Origin: G963668185 sp963668185
GTDB lineage: Bacteria > Chloroflexota > Dehalococcoidia > Lucifugimonadales > G963668185
NCBI GenBank assembly: GCA_963668185.1
Contig: OY764162.1
Location: 1,550,001 to 1,614,000 of the forward strand
Length of the DNA stretch: 64,000 nucleotides
Direction of reading: 5' to 3'
Positions 10,149 through 18,874 of the stretch are shown here, one piece after another. The notes beneath the pieces are model-generated. The model worked only from the letters and a program-made list of their open reading frames with translations, made no database searches and was not told where the DNA came from. The position numbers and the translations under genes were made by a program. Positions within the stretch are counted from its first letter, which is position 1. Each line of letters starts with the position of its first letter.

Positions 10149-11387
10149 TTAGTTTGCGGAGCGGGCGGTGAAGTCGGAGTGGGCGGCGGCTAGGAGCGCC
10201 GGGGTGTTCAGCACGTCGCAGGCGGTGAGGGCCAGGGTCTTGGCTACGAGTATGCCCTGCTGCTGGGCCATGTCTGAGCCTGCGGTCTCCGTCATCAGTA
10301 CCGAGTGACCTGGGACGGGTTCGTCGCTTACGGCGAAGCTGACGGCGAACGACGGGACCACGTGGCTGACGTTTCCGAAGTCGGTTGAGCCGCCCATGGG
10401 CCGGTCTCCGGCCGGCGGCTCGTGGGTCCGCAGGCCGACGGCGTTCGCGGCTGACAGAGCAGCCTCGGCGAGGGGCGAGTTGGGGCGCACGTTTTCGTAG
10501 AGGGGATCGCCCGGCAGGATCTCGAGTCGCGCGCCGGTCATGGACGCCGCTCCTTCCGCTACGCCGCGCACCTTGTCGACAACCTCGGCGAGGTACTCAC
10601 GGTCCAAGGCCCTCAGGAAGAAGTTGGCCTCGGCGTACTCGGGTACCACGTTTGGGGCGGAGCCGCCGTGCGTGATCACGCCGTGGACGCGGGCGTCGGA
10701 CCTGAGGTGCTGGCGCAGCGAGTCGATGCCGGCGAACAGGTGGAGCACGGCATTGAGGGCGTTCACTCCCTCGTGAGGGGCGGACGCCGCGTGCGCGGCC
10801 TTGCCGTGGTAGGCGTAGCGAAAGCCGACTAACGCGAGAGATAGGCTTTCGCCAACCGGGACATCGGTCTGGATGTACGTGCGGTCTGAGGCCGGATGGC
10901 TGGACAGCACCACGTCAACGCCGTCGAACACGCCGGCATCGAGCATACGAATCTTGGCGCCGTCGGTCTCCTCCGCAGGCGTGCCGATCACCACGACCGA
11001 GCCGCCCAGGCCGGACAGCGCGGCCTGCGCGCCGACGCCTGCGCCCACAGCGGTCTGCGCGATCAGGTTGTGCCCGCAGCCGTGGCCGATGTCGGGGAGA
11101 GCGTCGTACTCGGCAAGGATCGCGATTGCCGGGCCGTCCGAGCTTCCTTGGGCTACTGCCCTGAATGCCGTTTCGATGCCCGCGAATGGCCGCTCGACAT
11201 CAAAGCCGTGCCTGGCCAGGAAGCGGGTCAGCACGTCCGCCGCGTGGCGCTCCTCGTCGCCGAGCTCGGGATGCGCGTGGATGTCGAGGCTGACGGCGAT
11301 CAGTTCCTTGCGGACCGCGTCTATGGCCTCAACCACTGAAGCCAAATATGGTCTGTCTTGGGCCTCATCGACGGTCTTCACTAGCAT
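10149..11387 (-). CDS. M20 family metallo-amidohydrolase/peptidase
   Basis: A 412-residue zinc hydrolase of the M20 (M20D-like) family. It shows HAHPELGDEE, the metal-binding GHGCGHNLIAQ block, an LAEYDALPDIGH strand-turn, the dimerisation domain with HAASAPHEGVNALNAV, and a C-terminal GGSTDFGNVS metal-ligand region. Relatives hydrolyse N-acyl amino acids, p-aminobenzoyl-glutamate or indole-acetyl-amino acids; the substrate here is not predictable. It stands alone, flanked by non-coding repeats on both sides. Confidence 0.88.
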   Translation of the reverse strand: MLVKTVDEAQDRPYLASVVEAIDAVRKELIAVSLDIHAHPELGDEERHAADVLTRFLARHGFDVERPFAGIETAFRAVAQGSSDGPAIAILAEYDALPDIGHGCGHNLIAQTAVGAGVGAQAALSGLGGSVVVIGTPAEETDGAKIRMLDAGVFDGVDVVLSSHPASDRTYIQTDVPVGESLSLALVGFRYAYHGKAAHAASAPHEGVNALNAVLHLFAGIDSLRQHLRSDARVHGVITHGGSAPNVVPEYAEANFFLRALDREYLAEVVDKVRGVAEGAASMTGARLEILPGDPLYENVRPNSPLAEAALSAANAVGLRTHEPPAGDRPMGGSTDFGNVSHVVPSFAVSFAVSDEPVPGHSVLMTETAGSDMAQQQGILVAKTLALTACDVLNTPALLAAAHSDFTARSAN

Positions 11388-11445
11388 CTCCCGGCACGAC
11401 TTATGGTTGGATTTTTACACGATCCCTATGGTAAAGCGATACATC

Positions 11446-11476
11446 CTAGATTCTTCGCCTGCGGCTCAGAATGACA
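11446..11476. repeat. Dispersed repeat, family D
   Basis: Reads CTAGATTCTTCGCCTGCGGC then TCAGAATGACAG. Similar units (same outer bases, variable centre forming a short stem) occur at 10027-10058 and 34141-34170. Confidence 0.7.
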
Positions 11477-11484
11477 GTTGGAGA

Positions 11485-11880
11485 GGCAGTTCCAGGACAC
11501 ATCAACTCTGTACGGTTCCTAAGCGGTACTTGAGAAACGCACCCCATACGCAGCATGGCCGCCCATTTCTGAGCGACCATGTGGTTTTGCTCCGGAGCAA
11601 CTGCCTGCAGGCTATCCGGCTGTACCTGCCGGGAGGGCTTCAAGCCGCGTTACCGGCTCTTGCCTCGCCTGTGGGCAGACGGTGGCCTGACTGATTCCCC
11701 GCCGGGAGTTCAGCCAGGCGACCCTGAAGGGAACTTCCACCGGTTGACCAGAACGTGAAGCCTAATCAACTCAAACCTCCCTTCTTCCAGCGCGATTGGA
11801 GCGCCGGTTAGTCGCCGGGGAGGGCCAAGAATCGCGCCTTTGCCCTCCCTCGTCGCAGACACAGGTTAGCACCGGAAAAG
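11485..11880 (-). ncRNA. Candidate structured RNA in a 760-bp gene-free stretch
   Basis: No frame here looks protein-coding, but the sequence folds strongly. Clear pairs are GCCTGACTGA at 11685-11694 with TCAGCCAGGC at 11710-11719 (10 bp with one G-U when read on the minus strand), GGAGGGC at 11819-11825 with GCCCTCC at 11842-11848, the perfect palindrome TTGCTCCGGAGCAA at 11587-11600, and several shorter stems. Strand is uncertain; the minus strand gives the better G-U pairing. The pattern of GGTTTGAG, CCACCGTCTGCCCACAGGCG and repeated GCCGG stems is reminiscent of large transposon-associated RNAs such as HEARO/omega RNAs of IscB/IsrB, but this is memory-based and unconfirmed. RNase P, tmRNA and SRP RNA were considered and do not fit. 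Confidence 0.35.
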
Positions 11881-11987
11881 GCCGCGTGTCAAGCCACTTG
11901 CTGCGTTTTTCGCACTCATTGGCGAAAGAGTTAAGTGCAACATTTCACAATCTGCTTGAGTTTGCGAAATCCGTCATATACGGGCAA

Positions 11988-12007
11988 GGGCCGTTCGCGA
12001 ACGGCCC
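11988..12007. repeat. Palindromic repeat, family B-like
   Basis: A perfect 20-base palindrome GGGCCGTTCGCGAACGGCCC, sharing the core TTCGCGAA with the other family B units. It lies upstream of the yihY-like gene inside an open frame, which is one reason for placing that gene's start downstream at 12150. Confidence 0.7.
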
Positions 12008-12149
12008 CGACATTGGCTCCAAGATACAAGAGCGAACGGACTTACATCTCACGGAGTCTGAACAGTTACGATTGCTAAGCGCAACTTCGAGGTTCGTGCT
12101 ATACAAGAGGAATGGATCGCAGACGATTGCCCCTACGCGACGCGCCCGT

Positions 12150-13097
12150 ATGGTAGCCGGCAGAAGAAGGCTGGGGATCTGGCTCATCTGGCTCAGGCCG
12201 TGGATATGGCTGGCCGGCGGCATCTGGTCATGGCTCAAGAGGCTGTTCCTGGTGCAGCTCGTCGTACGCGTCGTCAAGGAATTGTCTGAGGATGACGCTA
12301 CGCACATGGCGGCGGGAATCGCCTACTACGCGCTGTTCTCGGTGTTCCCGCTCGTTCTGGCGATGACCGCCATCTTCGGGGCTTTCCTGGACACGGACGC
12401 GGTTGTGTCCAGGCTCACGCAGTTCGCGAACGAGTACCTTCCGGGAACCGAGGCCCTGATCAGGCAGAACGTGGAGTCCGCCCTGGCGCTGAGGGGCGCG
12501 ATGGGGCTCTTCGCGGTGCTTGGCCTGTTCTGGTCGGCCAGCGCGGTGTTCGGCGCGCTGAACCGCTCGATCAACCGCGCCTGGGACATCCAGCAGGATC
12601 TCCCGCTCTACAAGGGGAAGCCCAGGCAGTTGCTGATGGCTGTCGGAGTGGCGTTCCTGTTCATAACATCGCTCGGAGCCGCCACGCTTGCCGGCGAGGC
12701 GGAGCGCATCGCCGAGTCGGGCATTCCAGGCATCGAGGCGATCCCCGCGCTTTCGGGCGAGGTCTTTCTCAGGGTCGCGTCCGTCCTTCTTACGTTGGCC
12801 ATATTCCTTCTGATCTACAGGTATATGCCGAACACGAGGACGTACTGGCGGTACATCTGGCCGGGCGCGGCTGTCGGGGCAGCGCTGTTCGAGGCCGCGA
12901 AGAACGTGTTCATCATCTACACGTCCCGGTTCGCGAACTTCGAGAACGTGTACGGCTCGCTGGCGCCGGTCATCGCCCTGCTGTTGTGGGCGTACGTGGC
13001 GAGCTTCATCATCATCCTGGGCGCGGAGATCAGTTCGGAGTACGAACGGCTCAAACGGGGCGCGGCGCAGGGAAGGCTGCTGGAGCCGAACAGCTGA
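12150..13097 (+). CDS. YihY/BrkB family inner-membrane protein
   Basis: A 315-residue protein of the YihY/virulence factor BrkB family. It contains VVKELSEDDATHMAAGIAYY, the hallmark of the first membrane segment region (usually A-A-x-x-x-Y-Y), then about six membrane segments including PLVLAMTAIFGAFL and a final ILGAEISSEYERL tail. The start was placed at ATG 12150 because upstream in-frame codons run through a palindromic repeat and non-coding DNA; the result equals the family's normal length. Function of the family is unsettled (an earlier RNase BN claim was withdrawn). Confidence 0.85.
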   Translation: MVAGRRRLGIWLIWLRPWIWLAGGIWSWLKRLFLVQLVVRVVKELSEDDATHMAAGIAYYALFSVFPLVLAMTAIFGAFLDTDAVVSRLTQFANEYLPGTEALIRQNVESALALRGAMGLFAVLGLFWSASAVFGALNRSINRAWDIQQDLPLYKGKPRQLLMAVGVAFLFITSLGAATLAGEAERIAESGIPGIEAIPALSGEVFLRVASVLLTLAIFLLIYRYMPNTRTYWRYIWPGAAVGAALFEAAKNVFIIYTSRFANFENVYGSLAPVIALLLWAYVASFIIILGAEISSEYERLKRGAAQGRLLEPNS

Positions 13098-13135
13098 CGG
13101 TGCGGGGCTGCCTCGCAATCTGTTAGTCTCATTGG

Positions 13136-14524
13136 ATGCAATCTAGCGGGGCTTCACTGAAGTTAGAGAACGCCGAGTACGTCGTTACGGTGGACGCGGA
13201 AAGGCGCATCGTTCGCGGCGGCACGATCATCGTGGAAGATTCTACGATTACCCACGTGGGCAAGGCGGACGAGTTGGCGTCGGTCCAGGCGGAGCAGGTC
13301 ATCGACGCCCGGCACATGGTCGCGACGCCCGGCTTCACGAACGGTCACATGCACGTCAGCTATGCCCATGCCACGAGGGGCGTCTTCCCGGACGACCTGC
13401 CGACTGCCGAGTACCTGCGCACCGTGTTCGTCCTCCAGCAGTCGATGTCCGAAGAGGAGGAGTATCTCACATCCCTGCTTGGGATAACGGAGCTGCTCAA
13501 GTACGGGGTGACCACGTTCATGGACCCCGGCACGACTACGCACCTGGACGCCTGCATGGAAGCCTACCGGGAGTCGGGGTGCAGGATAATCGTCGGGAGG
13601 TCGGTCAACGACACCGGAGACGTCGCCGGGGTGCCGCCGATGAGCACGGACGAAGCGCTCGCCGCGACAGAGGATGCGATCCGGCGCTATGACGGCGCAC
13701 TGGACGGCCGGGTGAGCGCATGGGCGATGCCGTTCTCCCAGGAGACGTGCTCGGCGGAGTTGCTGAAGGCGCTCAAGGGCATGGCCGACGCTCACGGAAC
13801 GGGCCTGACCCTGCACCAGGCGAACAATAAGGACGCGGTAGAAGCGCACAAGGCGGAGCACGGCCTGTTTCCGGTGGAGCGCCTCGCCCGGGACGGCGTT
13901 CTGGGCCCGAACGTGCTGCTGGCGCACCTGGCGTACGCAGTCGAGGCGGAGATCGACGCGCTGGCGAGAACGGATACGAAGGTTGTGCTCTGCCCTACCG
14001 CCGCGCTCAAGCAAGGGACCGGCCTGGCGCTCCACGGAGTCCTGCCTGAACTGCTGGAGCGCGGCGTCTGCGTGGGGCTGGGAACGGACGCGGGAAACAA
14101 CGCAAACCTGACGGAGACTATGCGCTCCATGTACCTGGTGGCCGTCGTGTTCAAGGACGGGCGGCGCACGACGGGCGTGCTGCCGGCCGAGCAGGCCCTG
14201 GAGGTGGCCACGATCGACGGGGCGCGGGCACTCGGCCTCGACGCCAAGGTCGGCTCGCTCGAGGCCGGCAAGAAGGCGGACATCGTGCTGTTCGATACAC
14301 GGCGTCCGGAGTGGAGGACGCTGTTCAATCCGGTCAACAACCTGGTCTATAGCGCGGACGGCAGAAGCGTGCACACGGTCATCGTGGACGGCAGGGTCGT
14401 GGTCAGGGACCATGCGCCGACGTTCGTGGACGAGTGGGAACTGATTCAGAAGGTGCAGCCGGTCGGCGAGGACATGATGCGGCGCACCGGCGTCTCGTTC
14501 GGCTCCCGGTGGCCGGTGGTCTGA
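13136..14524 (+). CDS. Amidohydrolase superfamily protein (chlorohydrolase/cytosine-deaminase-like)
   Basis: A 462-residue metal-dependent hydrolase of the AtzA/TrzN/guanine-deaminase branch. The metal-binding H-x-H is in NGHMHVSYAH, further ligands and catalytic residues sit in LTLHQANN, LLAHLAYA and GLGTDAGNN, and the C-terminal beta-sandwich returns with KADIVLFDTRRPEWR. It would deaminate or dechlorinate a heterocyclic or amine substrate, which cannot be named from sequence. The DHH phosphoesterase gene follows 2 bp after the stop, so the pair is probably co-transcribed. Confidence 0.87.
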   Translation: MQSSGASLKLENAEYVVTVDAERRIVRGGTIIVEDSTITHVGKADELASVQAEQVIDARHMVATPGFTNGHMHVSYAHATRGVFPDDLPTAEYLRTVFVLQQSMSEEEEYLTSLLGITELLKYGVTTFMDPGTTTHLDACMEAYRESGCRIIVGRSVNDTGDVAGVPPMSTDEALAATEDAIRRYDGALDGRVSAWAMPFSQETCSAELLKALKGMADAHGTGLTLHQANNKDAVEAHKAEHGLFPVERLARDGVLGPNVLLAHLAYAVEAEIDALARTDTKVVLCPTAALKQGTGLALHGVLPELLERGVCVGLGTDAGNNANLTETMRSMYLVAVVFKDGRRTTGVLPAEQALEVATIDGARALGLDAKVGSLEAGKKADIVLFDTRRPEWRTLFNPVNNLVYSADGRSVHTVIVDGRVVVRDHAPTFVDEWELIQKVQPVGEDMMRRTGVSFGSRWPVV

Positions 14525-14526
14525 GC

Positions 14527-15501
14527 GTGGCGCCCCACGCTCTCAAGCAGGCGGTGGACGCCGTATTGGCCCACGACTCGTTTTTGCTGACTACGCACCG
14601 CGAGCCGGACGGGGACGGGCTTGGGTCGGAGGCGGGCTTTTACCTCGCGCTGGCGCAGATGGGCAAGAGCGCGCGAATCGTCAACAACGATTCTCTGCCG
14701 GACCGGTTCGCCTTTCTGCCGTGCGGCGATGCTTTCGAGACGTATGATTCCGAGACGCATGACGGGTTGCTGGACGACGTGGACGCGCTGGTTATCATGG
14801 ACGCGGCCCACCCGAACAGGACGGGCCGCATGGAGCCGGCGATTACGTCTCGCACTGGACTCACGCTGGCGATCGACCATCACCAGTTCACAGGGTGGGC
14901 CTCGATAGACCTTGTGAACTCGGACGCCTCCTCCGCTGCGGAGGTCACGCAGGCGCTCATCGAGGTGCTGCCGGTGACGCTTACGCCGGACATCGCCAAC
15001 GCGCTATACGTCGGGCTGGCGAGCGACACGCAGAACTTCACGACTTCCAACACGTCCGCGGCGTCGCATGAGAGCGCGGCGCGCCTGATCCGCGCGGGCG
15101 CGGACCCGACCGAGGTCAACCGGCTGCTTTCGGCCACGTGGGAGCTTGCGAGGGCGAGGCTGCTGGGCAACTTCCTGGCCAACCTGGAGCTTTCGGCGGA
15201 CGGGCAGATGGTCTGGGGCGTGATCACCGGCGAAGACCTCGCGGAGTTCGGCGTGGACAGGTCGGACCTGGAGGGGTTCGTGAACCGGATGCTGATGATC
15301 GCGTCGGCGAAGACGGCGATGATGCTCGTGGAGGAGGCCGACGGCTCCTACCGGATCAGCATGAGGGCGAGGCCCGGCCTCAGGGTGGACGACCTTGCGG
15401 AGGCGCTGGGCGGAGGCGGGCACAGGCTGGCGGCAGGGGCGCGCGTTTCGGAGGCACGGGGCAAGGCGATGATCGAGGTGCTCCGGGGGTTTGGGGGGTA
15501 G
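14527..15501 (+). CDS. DHH family phosphoesterase, NrnA-like (nanoRNase / pAp phosphatase)
   Basis: A 324-residue protein. The N-terminal DHH domain has THREPDGDGLGS (motif I), VIMDAAHPNRTG (motif II) and the DHH motif in AIDHHQFTGW. The C-terminal DHHA1 domain ends with GGGGHRLAAGA, the substrate-binding Gly-rich loop. NrnA-type enzymes degrade short RNA oligomers and 3'-phosphoadenosine 5'-phosphate using manganese. The start was set at the GTG at 14527, directly after the amidohydrolase stop; the longer frame reads into that gene. Confidence 0.88.
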   Translation: MAPHALKQAVDAVLAHDSFLLTTHREPDGDGLGSEAGFYLALAQMGKSARIVNNDSLPDRFAFLPCGDAFETYDSETHDGLLDDVDALVIMDAAHPNRTGRMEPAITSRTGLTLAIDHHQFTGWASIDLVNSDASSAAEVTQALIEVLPVTLTPDIANALYVGLASDTQNFTTSNTSAASHESAARLIRAGADPTEVNRLLSATWELARARLLGNFLANLELSADGQMVWGVITGEDLAEFGVDRSDLEGFVNRMLMIASAKTAMMLVEEADGSYRISMRARPGLRVDDLAEALGGGGHRLAAGARVSEARGKAMIEVLRGFGG

Positions 15502-15502
15502 G

Positions 15503-15564
15503 CCCTTCGACGGGCTCAGGGCGAACGGGCGGAAGGGAGGGCGCTTCGCGAAGCGCCCCTACGG
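15503..15564 (+). repeat. Composite repeat: family A unit plus family B palindrome
   Basis: The family A unit at 15503-15529 is followed by the perfect palindrome GGGCGCTTCGCGAAGCGCCC at 15539-15558 and CCTACGG. The composite lies between convergent genes and could fold into a strong hairpin on either strand. Confidence 0.88.
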
Positions 15565-15594
15565 CGTGCTCCTACGGCAGTGCCTTTCGGCGGG

Positions 15595-16710
15595 CTAGCC
15601 CATTATGGAGATGCCGATCAGGCGGCCGATTCCGAAGGTGACGCCGGCGGCCAGGCCTCCGGCTAGCAACATGCGGGCCGCTCCCCACAGGGGATGGCGG
15701 CCGGTCATGCCGCCCAGGACCGCGCCCACGACGAACAGGGCCACGCCGCTGAGGACGGCGCTCAGCATGAACGCGATGCTTCCGAGTTGCAGGACGTAGG
15801 GCAACAGCGGGACTATCGCGCCGGCCGAAAACGCCAGGAATGAACTGACTGCCGCGCCAACCGGCGAGCCAAGCTCGTCCGGGTCCAGGCCAAGCTCCTC
15901 CCTGGCCATCGTGTCGAGGGCGATTTCCGGGTCGGACATTATCCTCGCAGCGAGGCGGCTGGCGTCTTTGTCGGACAGGCCTTTGGCGCGGTAGATGAGG
16001 CGTAGCTCCTCCTGTTCCTCCTCCGGGCTCTCCTCAATCTCGACGCGTTCCCTTCTGATCTGGTGCTCGTAGAGGTCGCGCTGGGACCGCACGGATATGT
16101 ACTCGCCCGCGGCCATGGAGCACGCGCCCGCCAGCAGGCCCGCAGAGCCTGCCAGCATCACGATGTCGGCGTCCGCCACTCCACCGGAAACGCCCATGAC
16201 GAGGCTGAGGTTAGACACGAGGCCGTCGTTCATTCCCATCACGGCGGCCCGGAGGTTGTTGCCGATTCCTCCCAGCCCTACGCGGTGAGTGCGCTCGTTC
16301 CGAAGCGTGACGTCCTCCAACGACATGCCCGCCATGTCGGCGAGCCTCGCGGTGTGGGCGAGTTCTTCGTCCAGGATGTCCGCGGCCTCAGGGTCGCCGG
16401 CGTAGGCGTCGATCTCGTCGGCTTCGAGACGCAGCAGGACAGGCAGCACCCTGTTTGTGCCGAACACGGAAGCGCCCAGCTTGAGCAGCCTGGGCTTCAG
16501 GCCGCGCCGCCCGGGATTGAGCGACGCGGGATCCATGCCCAGCTTGTCCGCCCACTTGGCGGCGTGGCGCATTTCGATTTCCACGAGGTCTCGGAAGATC
16601 TGGGCACGTTCGGGGTCGCGCTCGGCCTCGGCAAGGGCGGTGTACATGTGGACCGCCTCCAACTCGGAGTCGAGGTAGTCGCGGTACTTCTGTTTCGTCG
16701 CGCTGTCCAT
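15595..16710 (-). CDS. Ferritin-like domain fused to VIT1/CCC1 membrane transporter (MbfA-like)
   Basis: A 371-residue protein. Residues 1-145 are a ferritin/erythrin-like helical domain with carboxylate-rich motifs (DSELEAVHMYTALAE, LVEIEMRHAA, EELAHTARLAD) that could bind a di-iron centre. Residues 155-371 are a VIT1/CCC1 transporter domain starting GIGNNLRAAVMGMNDGLVSN, with about five membrane segments and the cytosolic Glu-rich helical hairpin (EIEESPEEEQEEL). Known relatives (MbfA of alpha-proteobacteria) export iron and protect against iron and peroxide stress. No Fur-box-like operator was recognised. Monocistronic, facing a convergent NrnA gene. Confidence 0.87.
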   Translation of the reverse strand: MDSATKQKYRDYLDSELEAVHMYTALAEAERDPERAQIFRDLVEIEMRHAAKWADKLGMDPASLNPGRRGLKPRLLKLGASVFGTNRVLPVLLRLEADEIDAYAGDPEAADILDEELAHTARLADMAGMSLEDVTLRNERTHRVGLGGIGNNLRAAVMGMNDGLVSNLSLVMGVSGGVADADIVMLAGSAGLLAGACSMAAGEYISVRSQRDLYEHQIRRERVEIEESPEEEQEELRLIYRAKGLSDKDASRLAARIMSDPEIALDTMAREELGLDPDELGSPVGAAVSSFLAFSAGAIVPLLPYVLQLGSIAFMLSAVLSGVALFVVGAVLGGMTGRHPLWGAARMLLAGGLAAGVTFGIGRLIGISIMG

Positions 16711-16738
16711 GTATTCCGCAGGTGTCCTGAACGCCGGC

Positions 16739-17593
16739 CTAAGCGAGGATGCCGAGGCGGGAGCGCACGCCTTTCAGGCGGTCCACGTTCTCTTTGTCCG
16801 GGCCCTTCTTTTCGAAGCCTGGGACTTCCAGGAGGAAGGGGATGTCCCGGAACGCCGGGTGGCCCATGATTACCTCGAAGCCCTCGATGCCTATGTAGCC
16901 TTCGCCGATGTTCTCGTGGCGGTCAACGCCCGAGCCGAACTCGACCTTGGCGTCGTTCGCGTGGACGACGATGAGCCGGTCCAGTCCGATCTCGCGGTCG
17001 AACTCGTCCACGCAGCCGTCGATAGCTTCCGGGTCTGCGAGGTTGTAGCCGGCGGCGAACGTGTGCTCCGTGTCCAGGCACACCTTGACCCGATCGCTGC
17101 CGACCGCCTTGACCAGCCTGCCTATCTCCTCGAAGGACGCGCCCATGTGGAAGCCCATGCCGGCGCTGTTCTCGATGATGAGATGCGTGTCGGACGGGCT
17201 GCGCTCCAGCACGGCCTCGATCGCGCGGACGGCCTGATCGAAGACGGCGTCGAAGCCGGCGTTCTTGTGGCTGCCGCAGTGGAAGACGACGCCCTCCGCG
17301 CCGATCCGGCTGGCGGCAGTCATGTGGTTCGTAAGCGAGTCTATGGACTTATCCAGTTGCTCCGGGCTGCCGCCGAGGTTCACGAGGTAGATGCCGTGTA
17401 GGAACGTGGTGTCGATGCAGGTTGCCTCGGCGTTCTCGCGGTAGGCGGCGACGTCCTTGTCGGAGTGTTCCTTGAAGCGCCAGGCGCGCGGCGAGGAGGC
17501 GAAGATCTGGACGGCCTCGGCCCCGATGGCCTCCGCGCGGCCCGCCACCTTTCCCAGGCCGCCGGCGGCGGAAACGTGTGCCCCTATCTTCAT
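16739..17593 (-). CDS. nfo: Deoxyribonuclease IV (AP endonuclease)
   Basis: A 284-residue AP endonuclease of the EndoIV TIM-barrel family, which cleaves DNA 5' of abasic sites during base-excision repair. It starts MKIGAHVSAAGGLGKV, and shows family blocks VQIFASSPRAW, TTFLHGIYLVNLG, IIENSAGMG, VCLDTEHTFAAGYN and VVHANDAKVEFGSGVDRHENIG, containing the zinc-binding His, Asp and Glu residues. Length is normal. The stop lies 28 bp from the ferritin-VIT1 gene start on the same strand. Confidence 0.95.
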   Translation of the reverse strand: MKIGAHVSAAGGLGKVAGRAEAIGAEAVQIFASSPRAWRFKEHSDKDVAAYRENAEATCIDTTFLHGIYLVNLGGSPEQLDKSIDSLTNHMTAASRIGAEGVVFHCGSHKNAGFDAVFDQAVRAIEAVLERSPSDTHLIIENSAGMGFHMGASFEEIGRLVKAVGSDRVKVCLDTEHTFAAGYNLADPEAIDGCVDEFDREIGLDRLIVVHANDAKVEFGSGVDRHENIGEGYIGIEGFEVIMGHPAFRDIPFLLEVPGFEKKGPDKENVDRLKGVRSRLGILA

Positions 17594-17677
17594 GTGGACG
17601 GCCTCCCTGGCGGAGAATGCGCCACTCGATTGTATGGCCTGGCGTATGGCGCTGCCAGATTTGCGGGGGGCCGGGGG

Positions 17678-18805
17678 CTAGCGGGCTGGGTGGATGTACG
17701 TGTCGAAGGTGCCTACGTAAAGGACGTTGCCCACTATTAGCGGGGAGGCGCGGACGGCGCCGGTGGTCTCGACGCTCCACAGTTCCTCGCCGGTCTGGGC
17801 ATCGAGGCCGTAGATGTGGCGGTCGTCGCTGCCGACGTACACGGTCCCGCCCACGAGGACGGGAGTGTCCTTCACCTTGTCGCCGGTCTGGAATGCCCAC
17901 ACCTGCTTGCCGGTCAGCCTGTCGAGGCCGTACACGCCGCCGTCCTCGCTGCCGAAGACCACCAGCCCATTCACCGCCAACGGAGCGGAGGGGACCTCTC
18001 GGGCCGTCTTTACGCTCCAGACCTCCTGGCCTGTTTTGGCGTCCACGGCCCAGAGCTTGCGGTCCGCGCTGGAGAAGAAGACCATGCCATCGCTGACCGT
18101 CACGCCGGAGTTCACGTTGTGGGCCGTCTTGAAGGTCCATATCTCGCTGCCGTCGGCGGAGTTCAGGGCGTACACCCTAGTGTCCGCGCTGCCGGCGAAC
18201 ACCGTGCCGCCGTCCACGGCCACGCGGCCCCGTACGGCGGCGCCCGTCTTGTACCGCCATAGCTCCGCGCCGGCATCCACCGACACGGCGTACACGTGGG
18301 CGTCGTCGCTGCCGAAGTACGCGACGCCGCCGGAGACGGTCGGCTCAGTCCTCACCTTGTCGGCGGTGGAGAACGTCCAGTTCACGCGGCCCGTCGCCTC
18401 ATCGATGGAGTACAGGTTGCCGTTCAGAGAGGCAACGAGCACGGCTCCGCCGGCCACGACGGGCATGGCCTCGATCCTGCCGCCGGGGGAGAACTCCCAG
18501 CGTTGCTCGCCGGTGCGGGCGTCGAGAGCGCGGACGGGCGACTCGAAGCTGGCCACGTACAGCGAGCCGCCGTTGGCCGCGGCCGACGCCACCACACCGC
18601 CGGGGACGTTCGCGCTCCAGACAGGTTCGCCGGTGCCGAGGTCCACGGCAAGAACCCGGCCCTCTCCCTCCTTCGTCAGGTCCGACCTGACTTCGGCGTC
18701 CCGGTAACAGATCCCGATCGGGATCATTATGGCGGCCACTAGGACGACGAAGCCGATCATGCCCCGGAACGCGTTCACGCGCTGCTTGTGGGTACTCGTC
18801 AGCAA
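17678..18805 (-). CDS. Membrane-anchored PQQ-like beta-propeller protein
   Basis: A 375-residue protein with an N-terminal membrane anchor (GMIGFVVLVAAIMIPIGICY) and about eight propeller blades, each carrying the pattern V-Y-A-L-D-x-x-T-G-x-x-x-W (for example LDAQTGEELWSVET). Such PQQ/BamB-like repeats are found in assembly factors, sensors and dehydrogenases; catalytic residues of quinoprotein dehydrogenases were not seen. It is probably an exported scaffold or binding protein. The start is a TTG at 18805. Near-perfect repetition of the blades suggests recent internal duplication. Neighbours give no specific hint. Confidence 0.78.
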   Translation of the reverse strand: MLTSTHKQRVNAFRGMIGFVVLVAAIMIPIGICYRDAEVRSDLTKEGEGRVLAVDLGTGEPVWSANVPGGVVASAAANGGSLYVASFESPVRALDARTGEQRWEFSPGGRIEAMPVVAGGAVLVASLNGNLYSIDEATGRVNWTFSTADKVRTEPTVSGGVAYFGSDDAHVYAVSVDAGAELWRYKTGAAVRGRVAVDGGTVFAGSADTRVYALNSADGSEIWTFKTAHNVNSGVTVSDGMVFFSSADRKLWAVDAKTGQEVWSVKTAREVPSAPLAVNGLVVFGSEDGGVYGLDRLTGKQVWAFQTGDKVKDTPVLVGGTVYVGSDDRHIYGLDAQTGEELWSVETTGAVRASPLIVGNVLYVGTFDTYIHPAR

Positions 18806-18874
18806 GGCCGCCCTCCACTAACGGACCGCCCCGACGCGAACGCGCCGCCTGTCATCGTTCTGATGCCGGGCCGC

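Noticed and set aside
11485..11880. RNase P RNA, tmRNA or SRP RNA in the structured gap
   Set aside because: The conserved P4 sequences of RNase P, the tRNA-like ends of tmRNA and the GGAA-type apical loop of SRP RNA were looked for on both strands and not found.
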